In this document: positions 58,055-64,000 of the stretch, one piece after another
How positions within the stretch are numbered: position 1 is the first letter of the stretch
How the letters are laid out: every line of letters starts with the position of its first letter
Source of the DNA: an uncultured Elusimicrobiales bacterium
GTDB lineage: Bacteria > Elusimicrobiota > Elusimicrobia > Elusimicrobiales > Elusimicrobiaceae
Direction: 5' to 3'
Assembly: GCA_934667625.1 (NCBI GenBank)
Contig: CAKUMH010000004.1
Location: 62,001 to 126,000, forward strand
Length of the DNA: 64,000 bases
Translations under genes and position numbers: made by a program
Notes under the pieces: model-generated
Databases searched by the model: none
What the model saw: only the letters and a program-made list of their open reading frames with translations
Told to the model about the DNA's origin: nothing

Positions 58055-59848
58055 TTACTTGTAAAACTTGGCGAAAGTTTTGAGCGCCTCGGCCACGGCG
58101 GCGGGGTCCGCCCCGGTGGGAGTGGAAACAAAGTTTTCGTCGTAAAATTCCAAATTGCCGTAAGCGTCCATGACGGTCAGTTTATCCCCGGTGCGGATCG
58201 CTTTTTTGGTATAGCTGGAAATGAGGGCAAAGGGCCGCGGCGAAGGGTCAAACAAATCCATGCCGATAGAATAATCCGCCGCCGGGTTTTGGCAGCCGTA
58301 CGCGGTTTTTAATACGGTAGGCGCCACGTCGTAATGTGTGGTGCGCCACGCGGCGGTGCGGGGCGCGGTTTGCCCGGGGCGCCATACAAACAGCGGCACG
58401 TGCGTTTGGTATTTGGCAAAGTTACTGTTATGGCCCCAAAAATTGTGGCGCGTATCGTTTATTTCCTGCCCGTGGTCGCCCGTCAGCACGACGAGGGTGT
58501 TTTGCAAAAGTCCGTGCTTTTCCAGCGCAGAGAAAATGCGGTGTAGCATCCTATCGGTAAAATGGAGCGAATTTTTGTAGCGGTTCATATAGGGCGTCGG
58601 GTCGGTGTTTTTGGTGAGCGTTAAATAGTTCATCATCTCCCCCGCGGGCCGGAAGATTTGGTCCTCTTGGGGCGAATCGCTGCCGTGCGGCGCGTCCAAA
58701 AATACAAAACCGAAGAAGGGCGATTTTTGATTGTAATGCGCCAGGAAATCTTCAAACCCGTTGACGGCGTCCACGTCGCGTTCCCATTTTTCCTTGCCTT
58801 TGGATTCCAAACGCAGGTCGGCAATGTCGGCAAAAATGTTTTGGTTGAAGGCGGGGCTGTTTAACTTGCCGCTGCTGTAAATGGCGGTTTGGTAGCCCAG
58901 CTTTTGCGCTTCGCTTACCAAAACGGGCGGCAGGTGGCGGCTGGTAAAGTCCGTCCAGTACGCATACGGCATGGAGTAAAAGAGCGAAAATACCCCCGCT
59001 TCCGTGGCGTTGCCGCCGCTTAAATGGTCGGCAAAATAGGTGGCGTTGGGGCGCTTGGCCCAAGCGGTAAGGTGCGGCATTACCTCCGGCGTTACCACGT
59101 CCGTGCGCCACGATTCCACCAAAAGAACCAGCACGTTGGCGGGTTTTTCGGGCCTGCAGACAAGCGGGTTTAGCGGGTAATGCAGGGTGCCCTGTTTGGG
59201 CAGTGTATAGGGCGTACTTTTGGGTTCAAACCCCATTTTGCGAAGCCGCCTGTTGGCCGAAAGCGGGTTGGCAAAGGGCAGGCGGTCGCGTTGGGCGGCC
59301 ACACTGGGCACCAGCATAAAGCGGCCCCAAGCATACAGCCCGTTATATCCCATAAAAATAAGCAGCAGTACGCCCAGGACGGAAAGAATTAGTTTGCCGG
59401 ACGGATTTGTGCGTTTGGCCAGGCGCATAAGCCCGTATTCCCCCGCTACGACCAAACACGCAAACACCGCCGCCATGACCCAGGTGGACGCGGGAAAGAC
59501 AAAAATTTCCTTCCCGGCCGGGCCAAAAAAGAGCTGCAGCATGGCGGGGCTAATGTGAAAGCGGTATTGGGAATAGACCAAAATATCCGCGGCAAAAAAG
59601 AGCGTAAAGAGTGTGCCCCAGCCGACGGCCGCACAGGCAAGCGGCCGCTGGCCCAGCAGGCGCCAGGGCGCGCTTAAGAGGCAAAGCCCCAGGCCAAACA
59701 AAAACAAATGGCCCAAAATAAAAAGAGCGGTAAACGTGAGCCCTAAGCCGTCCGTAAAAAATCCGCCCGTGCGAAAATACAAAAGCGAGCACAAACACCA
59801 CAAAATAAAATTAAAAAAACAAAAAGAGGCTAAATTTCTTCCCTTCAT
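58055..59848 (-). CDS. YejM/PbgA-like sulfatase-domain inner membrane protein
   Basis: A 597-aa protein with about five N-terminal membrane spans and a periplasmic sulfatase/LTA-synthase-like domain. The domain has VLVLLVESWRTDVV, SGGNATEAGVFSLFYSMPYAYW, VVLTGDHGQEIND and THVPLFVW, closely following the YejM/PbgA/LapC order. In enterobacteria this family controls LpxC stability and lipopolysaccharide amount through LapB; in others it may be a transferase. Catalytic Thr of LTA synthases is in the GNATEAG segment. The gene is a single unit. Confidence 0.85.
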   Translation of the reverse strand: MKGRNLASFCFFNFILWCLCSLLYFRTGGFFTDGLGLTFTALFILGHLFLFGLGLCLLSAPWRLLGQRPLACAAVGWGTLFTLFFAADILVYSQYRFHISPAMLQLFFGPAGKEIFVFPASTWVMAAVFACLVVAGEYGLMRLAKRTNPSGKLILSVLGVLLLIFMGYNGLYAWGRFMLVPSVAAQRDRLPFANPLSANRRLRKMGFEPKSTPYTLPKQGTLHYPLNPLVCRPEKPANVLVLLVESWRTDVVTPEVMPHLTAWAKRPNATYFADHLSGGNATEAGVFSLFYSMPYAYWTDFTSRHLPPVLVSEAQKLGYQTAIYSSGKLNSPAFNQNIFADIADLRLESKGKEKWERDVDAVNGFEDFLAHYNQKSPFFGFVFLDAPHGSDSPQEDQIFRPAGEMMNYLTLTKNTDPTPYMNRYKNSLHFTDRMLHRIFSALEKHGLLQNTLVVLTGDHGQEINDTRHNFWGHNSNFAKYQTHVPLFVWRPGQTAPRTAAWRTTHYDVAPTVLKTAYGCQNPAADYSIGMDLFDPSPRPFALISSYTKKAIRTGDKLTVMDAYGNLEFYDENFVSTPTGADPAAVAEALKTFAKFYK

Positions 59849-59877
59849 GGTAACAATCCTTGATTAGTATACGTAAA

Positions 59878-62016
59878 TTATAACTTTTTTGGCGTGGGTT
59901 TGTGGGCGGCAAAGAAGGAGAGAACGGCCTTGGTTTCTTGGGAGGAAAAACCAAAGAGGGCGCACACGGCGGCGTCGGCCTGGTTCTGCAGGGCGGAAAC
60001 ATCGGCCTGCGGATTTGCTTTTTTCGCCGCGTATAAACGGCGGGCTAAATCTTCCAGCTCTTTTTGTTTGTTTGGCGGCGCCATGGGGACGGGCAAGGCT
60101 TTAAGCGGGGCGGCGTACAGTTCCAGCAGGTTTCCCTTGCGCTTGCCGTTGAAGTAAAGCCAGGCGTAATACGGCGCGGAATTAAAAAGAGCGAGCAGGT
60201 ACCAAAGGGTAGTGCCGCTTGTGGGCGTGGAAATAAAGTACACGTCCGAACTGGCGTACCACGGCCCGGGCGCAAAGGCGAACGTGTTGCGGGGACTGCG
60301 CTGCGGGACGGCCAGTTTGTCCGCTTCAAAATCCATTTTGCGGCGGACGGAACCGAACCAGTATTCCCCCCGTTTTAAGGCTTTGTCTATGCCGTTGTTG
60401 TTTTGTTTGCGGGCCAGCAGAATAGGGGCAAAACGCGCCAAGTGTTTTTTTAGGACGGGGTATTGGGAAAAATCGGTGTGGCGGTCGTTGGGGTAAAAAA
60501 AGTCAATCAAAAAGAACTCCGGTTTTTGGGCGGCCGCATAGGGATGAATTTGGGAGTTTTTGTAAAACGGTTTTAAGCGGGCCGCTTCGGCGGCGGAAAG
60601 GGGCAGACATTGCCTTTCCCGTTGGGACAGCACAAACACGCCGTCCCCTGGGTGGATGTTTTCTAGGGGGTGCTTTTTAAGGTGCAGGGCGGAAATTTTG
60701 TCGCACCCGGTCATCAGGCCGTTGGTGACGGAGGCGACGTCTTGCAATTTTTGTGCACAGGCGGCCATTTTGGCTAGGGCGTTTTGCAGGTCCCCCGTGT
60801 CCTGTGTACGCAGGTAATTTTCCGCGCCGTGGTAGAGCGAGGTTTGCGGGACGGACAGGCGGCCCATTTGGCAGGGCGGTTTGTGGGGCGTGGCATTTTT
60901 TTCAAACACGCTGATTAAACTGTGGTGCCCGAGGGCTTGCTTAAAAAGGCGGTGGGAACCGAAATCTTCCAAATACAAAAAGGCCGCTTCTCGCTTAAGC
61001 GTTTGGCGCAAGGGGCCTGCGCCCGCCGCGGTGGCAAAGTAGGGCGTGGTGAGCAGTGCGCTGATTCCGCCCGGACGCACGAGCGAAAGGGAAAGGTAAA
61101 AAAAGAAATAAAGCAGGTCGCTCTTGGGCGTAAAATAGGGGCCCCACAGCGGGTTGTGGCGCAGGCCGTCAAAAAGCGCGCGGTGGTTTTTTTGCCCGAT
61201 ATAAGGCGGATTGGCAAGCAGTGCGTCAAAGCCGTTCTGCGCCGTAAACACCTGCGCAAAGCGGGCTTGAAAAATGGTTTTCTGTCCGCGGCAGGCCAGC
61301 GCACTGGCGCAGAAACTGTGCGGCAGCAGGGTGTGCACGTCGGGCGTGCCCCCCGCTTCGTGGAGCAAAAGCGCCAGGCGCAGTTTCAGGTTAACGAGTG
61401 CCTCGCCGGAGATATCGGACGCATAGAGGTTGTGCGTGAAAATGTGCGTAAGGAGCGCGGCTGGGGCGCTTTTAGGCGACAACAGATGCCGGATTTGGGA
61501 CAGCTCCAGGGCGAAGGGGACCAACAGGCTACCCGCCCCGCAGGCCGGGTCGCAAACGGTTACGGTAGATAGAAATTGATCCACGGTGCGCACGGAAACG
61601 GTGGGGAGTAAGTGTCCGTCCAGCAGGGATTGCGCCTCGTTTTGCGTCAAACGGGCTTGGCGGGTAAGGAGCGAAAAAAGCAGGCGGCGCGCCAAGTGCC
61701 GGGCCACGGGAAAAGGTGTATAAAAGGTGCCGCTTGCACGGCGGTTTGGCGTGGACAGTTCCCCCAGTTGGGCCAAGACTTCGGCCGTGAGGGCGTTAGG
61801 CGTGCCTTCCGGTTGGGGTACGTACGGCCGGAGGAGTTCTTCCGCTTGGCGGAGAAGTTGGGCGGGAACGGCTTGGACGGGTGCAAAGTGGCTGAGCCAG
61901 GGTGCATTTTCCCCCGCTAAATGGCGGGCAAGCACATAGCGCAGGACGGGCGGTGTTACCTTTCCGGAGAGCTGGGCGAGTGTGCGGAAAAATGGGCGCA
62001 AGGAAGAACCGTTCAT
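59878..62016 (-). CDS. TaqI/Eco57I-type adenine-N6 DNA methyltransferase
   Basis: A 712-aa protein. Cofactor motif VCDPACGAGSLLVPF (around residue 154), the catalytic NPPY in DALLANPPYIGQKN, a YFFFYLSLSLVRPGGISALLTTPYF region, and a C-terminal target recognition domain of the TaqI kind (PYYAWLYFNGKRKGNLLELYAAPLKALPVP). No nuclease motif (PD-ExK) was seen at the N-terminus, so it may be a solitary methylase or the M part of a system. It overlaps the upstream secreted-protein gene by four bases, an unusual partner. Confidence 0.85.
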   Translation of the reverse strand: MNGSSLRPFFRTLAQLSGKVTPPVLRYVLARHLAGENAPWLSHFAPVQAVPAQLLRQAEELLRPYVPQPEGTPNALTAEVLAQLGELSTPNRRASGTFYTPFPVARHLARRLLFSLLTRQARLTQNEAQSLLDGHLLPTVSVRTVDQFLSTVTVCDPACGAGSLLVPFALELSQIRHLLSPKSAPAALLTHIFTHNLYASDISGEALVNLKLRLALLLHEAGGTPDVHTLLPHSFCASALACRGQKTIFQARFAQVFTAQNGFDALLANPPYIGQKNHRALFDGLRHNPLWGPYFTPKSDLLYFFFYLSLSLVRPGGISALLTTPYFATAAGAGPLRQTLKREAAFLYLEDFGSHRLFKQALGHHSLISVFEKNATPHKPPCQMGRLSVPQTSLYHGAENYLRTQDTGDLQNALAKMAACAQKLQDVASVTNGLMTGCDKISALHLKKHPLENIHPGDGVFVLSQRERQCLPLSAAEAARLKPFYKNSQIHPYAAAQKPEFFLIDFFYPNDRHTDFSQYPVLKKHLARFAPILLARKQNNNGIDKALKRGEYWFGSVRRKMDFEADKLAVPQRSPRNTFAFAPGPWYASSDVYFISTPTSGTTLWYLLALFNSAPYYAWLYFNGKRKGNLLELYAAPLKALPVPMAPPNKQKELEDLARRLYAAKKANPQADVSALQNQADAAVCALFGFSSQETKAVLSFFAAHKPTPKKL

Positions 62017-63386
62017 TTGAAGGGAAGGTTCCCGCGCAGGTAATCTACCAGCTGGTTTTTAAGTAAAAGATTTTGATAAAAGAAGGTGCCTTCCGTGCTG
62101 CTGGCCCGGTAGTATTGGGCGTAATAATCCCAATTAGTCGGGTTGGCGGCAATGGCCTGCCGGAGCGATTCTTTGTCTTGGCGGGCTTCCTGCATGCGTT
62201 TTTCGGTATAGGCAAGTTTTTGGTCCTCGTTCCAATCCCAGTAAGGGTCTTTGGAGGAGGCTGTTGCGGGCTTGGGCAGATAGTTGTTTAACGGGTTCCC
62301 GCTGTTGTGTAAGACGCGCTCGTACGGCAGGCCCAGGGATTCTGCCACGGCATAGGAGCCGTAGGTGGCTTCTTGGTCTTTGAGGAGGGCCTCCAGCTTT
62401 TTGAGTGTGCTCTGTGGGGCGGCCGCACCAAGGGACTCAAGTCTTTCTTTGTGATAGCGGATGTATCCCAGGCGTTGGGCGTCTGTTAGGGGAACGTCCC
62501 CCGGGAAGAAAGGCGTATCAGGCGGGAGCGGCTGTTTGCCGCGGACAATGAGAGAATTGAGGCGCGTTTGGCTCTGAGCGAGGACTTCCTCTACAATGGC
62601 GAGGTAGGCATCCTGCTGCTGAAACTTGAGGTAAGCCAAAAAATCCAAGTGATTGACTTTGCTAAGATCTTCCGCCCCTTGGATGAGCAGGTTTTGCATT
62701 TTCCCATGCCGATATGAGCGGGCCCTTTGTACAAATTCGCGCTGGGCTTCAAGGGTAGGCTGGGAGGCAAAGGATTCTAGGACAGACTGGTCCATGACAA
62801 AGAAACGCGGCTGCTGTGAAAGGATGACCTCTTTCACCAGTTCTTTGGGAAAAACCGGAGCCACACAGAACACCCTTTCCATGTCTTTTTCCGAGAGGAG
62901 GGCAAATTCTTCCGCGGCGTGGATGGCTTCCTCCAGGCGGGTTTGAAATTTGGAGAAGGCGGAGGCATCTAGAAGGATTTTCTCGTTGGGATAGAGGGCT
63001 TCTAAGTTGGATTTTAAGAAGGTGTCCCTGTCCAAAATAAAACGGGCGCGCGAAGAGACAACTTGGGGATTTTTAGGAAATTCTTTTGTCAAAATCTCTT
63101 TTGCCTGGCGACTGAATAACTGGGATTTGCCTATGCGGGCATACATCCACCCGGAAAGGGTTTTTCCCATGCGGGCGTCAAGGCGCATTGGGGTGAGTTT
63201 TTGCCTGGGAAGGGACGGAAGTTTGACAACCCGCATGTGGGCCGCGGCGCGGACCCATTTTTCGGAAGAATTGCGAAACCAGGCCGACATAACGCCTCTG
63301 GGAAACCCCTGCGCGCAAACGGGGAGGGTGGAAACAAGTAAAACAAAAAGGAGTAGAAAATTTTTAGTGGTACGAAAAAAGTGCAT
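62013..63386 (-). CDS. secreted protein of unknown function
   Basis: A 457-aa protein with a signal peptide (hydrophobic core FLLLFVLLVSTLPVCAQ). The mature chain is helical, charged and Gln-rich without clear repeats (for example HLDFLAYLKFQQQDAYLAIVEEVLAQSQTR broken here as HLDFLAYLKFQQQDAY). No family recognised. A good promoter (TTTACA-17-TATACT) and GGGAGC lie upstream. Its stop overlaps the methyltransferase start, so both are translated from one mRNA. Confidence 0.7.
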   Translation of the reverse strand: MHFFRTTKNFLLLFVLLVSTLPVCAQGFPRGVMSAWFRNSSEKWVRAAAHMRVVKLPSLPRQKLTPMRLDARMGKTLSGWMYARIGKSQLFSRQAKEILTKEFPKNPQVVSSRARFILDRDTFLKSNLEALYPNEKILLDASAFSKFQTRLEEAIHAAEEFALLSEKDMERVFCVAPVFPKELVKEVILSQQPRFFVMDQSVLESFASQPTLEAQREFVQRARSYRHGKMQNLLIQGAEDLSKVNHLDFLAYLKFQQQDAYLAIVEEVLAQSQTRLNSLIVRGKQPLPPDTPFFPGDVPLTDAQRLGYIRYHKERLESLGAAAPQSTLKKLEALLKDQEATYGSYAVAESLGLPYERVLHNSGNPLNNYLPKPATASSKDPYWDWNEDQKLAYTEKRMQEARQDKESLRQAIAANPTNWDYYAQYYRASSTEGTFFYQNLLLKNQLVDYLRGNLPFK

Positions 63387-63420
63387 AGCCTGCTCCCAAA
63401 ATAAGATACCTTACTTTATT

Positions 63421-63449
63421 AGTATAAGATATGCGGGGAATTTTGTAAA
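63421..63449 (-). promoter_or_regulatory. promoter of the secreted protein-methyltransferase operon
   Basis: On the minus strand TTTACA (63444-63449) and TATACT (63421-63426), 17-base spacer. Confidence 0.65.
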
Positions 63450-63456
63450 AGGGCCA

Positions 63457-63491
63457 AAGGGCCTAGATGAAAGCGTTTTTTGGACCTAGGA
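63457..63491. promoter_or_regulatory. AAGGGCCTAGA / GGACCTAGG element upstream of a promoter
   Basis: AAGGGCCTAGA (63457-63467) and GGACCTAGGA (63482-63491) lie seven bases upstream of the -35 box. A similar pair sits at 3507-3539. Confidence 0.35.
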
Positions 63492-63502
63492 CTATATAAA
63501 AA

Positions 63503-63536
63503 GAAACCGGGGAAACGGATTTCCGTTCCCCCGGTG
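63503..63536 (-). terminator. terminator of the PFP gene
   Basis: ACCGGGG...CCCCGGT stem with ACGGA/TCCGT extension, followed by TTTCTTTTTA on the minus strand. Confidence 0.8.
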
Positions 63537-63552
63537 TAAATCGCTTTGGCGG

Positions 63553-64000
63553 TTATTTGACCTTTTTTCCTTGTTCTAAGAGCAAGGTGTAGGTGGTCAT
63601 ATCCGTTACTTCCGCAGGACCGAAGAACTGAATCGGGCCGGGGAAGGTGTAAAGGTCCAGCTCCGCCCAGGCGGCGCGGTTCTTGGCCAGGTGCTTGAAG
63701 GGTTCACCTTTGAGCTCCACGAGGGCTTTTTTGATGACGGGTTTTTCTTTGCCTTTGCGGCGTTCAATGTTCATCATCATCGTCAGCGGGATGCCGCCGC
63801 ATTCCCAATCCTGCGCTTTTTTGGTCAGCTTGCGCACGGAGGAAAGGTAGCCGGAGCATTTGTTGAGCGCGAGCACCGCCGCGTTGTAGCCCAGCGCGTA
63901 GGTGTAGTTGGCGTCAAAGGTGGAGGGCACGCCGCAGCGGCCTTCGTACCCGAAGAAGTGCGTAATGGCGGAGAACTTGCCCGTGTATTCGCCGGCCTTT
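63553..64000 (-). CDS. C-terminal part of pyrophosphate-dependent phosphofructokinase
   Basis: About 149 C-terminal residues are in the window; the gene continues beyond 64000. The segment SAITHFFGYEGRCGVPSTFDANYTYALG is typical of the long PFP-type 6-phosphofructokinases that use pyrophosphate, followed by GYLSSVRKL, the GGIPLTMMMNIERR strand and a C-terminal lid (PGPIQFFGPAEVTDMTTYTL). With aldolase and acetate kinase it supports PPi-based glycolysis. The N-terminal phosphoryl-donor site is outside the window, so ATP versus PPi use cannot be read directly. Confidence 0.85.
   Translation of the reverse strand, partial: KAGEYTGKFSAITHFFGYEGRCGVPSTFDANYTYALGYNAAVLALNKCSGYLSSVRKLTKKAQDWECGGIPLTMMMNIERRKGKEKPVIKKALVELKGEPFKHLAKNRAAWAELDLYTFPGPIQFFGPAEVTDMTTYTLLLEQGKKVK

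Overview
The window looks like chromosome from a diderm, fermentative, probably gut-associated bacterium. The best guess is a member of the Elusimicrobiota (Elusimicrobium-like), inferred from solitary type IV pilin genes scattered singly through the chromosome and the metabolic mix; 16S or ribosomal-protein data would be needed to confirm it. The diderm envelope is clear: kdsA (KDO synthesis), a Pal/OmpA lipoprotein, beta-barrel porins, a FadL-like channel, a TolC-MacA-MacB pump and a YejM/PbgA-like inner membrane protein. Fermentative energy metabolism is suggested by acetate kinase, class II aldolase, transketolase and (cut by the right edge) a pyrophosphate-dependent phosphofructokinase. 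No rRNA, tRNA, CRISPR array, transposase or phage gene was recognised.

Layout. 1-3.5 kb: kdsA, a solitary pilin, dut and a HEAT-repeat protein. 3.5-3.95 kb: an AT-rich gap with five consensus DnaA boxes, a candidate replication origin. 3.95-6.3 kb: a Pal-like lipoprotein and a NifU-like/GGGtGRT pair. 6.3-7.4 kb: two paired-hairpin units, a dispersed-repeat cluster and a frameshifted pilin. 7.5-12.6 kb: aldolase, M42 peptidase, transketolase and a PPC/DUF296 protein. 12.9-20.2 kb: porin, pilin, SerC-like aminotransferase, MscS channel and alanine symporter. 20.4-24 kb: lipoprotein-nadA-nadC-aminotransferase. 24-30.6 kb: PiT phosphate transporter with its DUF47 partner, ackA, NHL and MORN-type proteins and a YhiN flavoprotein. 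30.7-33 kb: three secreted low-complexity proteins. 33-36 kb: a repeat cluster and a strongly AT-rich, hairpin-rich region around one putative DNA-binding protein. 36-46 kb: mutY, a pilin with a repeat inserted in its leader, fadL, dCMP deaminase and the TolC/Mac pump. 46-50 kb: an ECF sigma/anti-sigma/Cys-rich secreted protein module, a membrane protein with an HEAGH motif and a Dam-type methylase. 50.3-53.7 kb: an operon with the gene order of the chlamydial aaxABC arginine-agmatine exchange system. 54-64 kb: a pilin, sirtuin, two DUF805 proteins, HD protein, YejM-like protein, TaqI-type methyltransferase, a secreted protein and partial PFP.

The most distinctive theme is the 'pilin cassette'. 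Four of five pilin genes are preceded by clusters of short dispersed inverted repeats and by a promoter whose spacer is a poly-T tract. Three of these then carry a 34-bp dyad just before the ribosome binding site, and the arms of the dyad covary between copies. One pilin has a repeat copy inserted in frame inside its leader peptide, and another is split by a frameshift at or near a G6 run. A second recurring feature is a -10 hexamer placed 5-7 bases before the ATG with no usable Shine-Dalgarno (kdsA, mutY, tolC, the methylase, the sirtuin and others), which predicts leaderless mRNAs.
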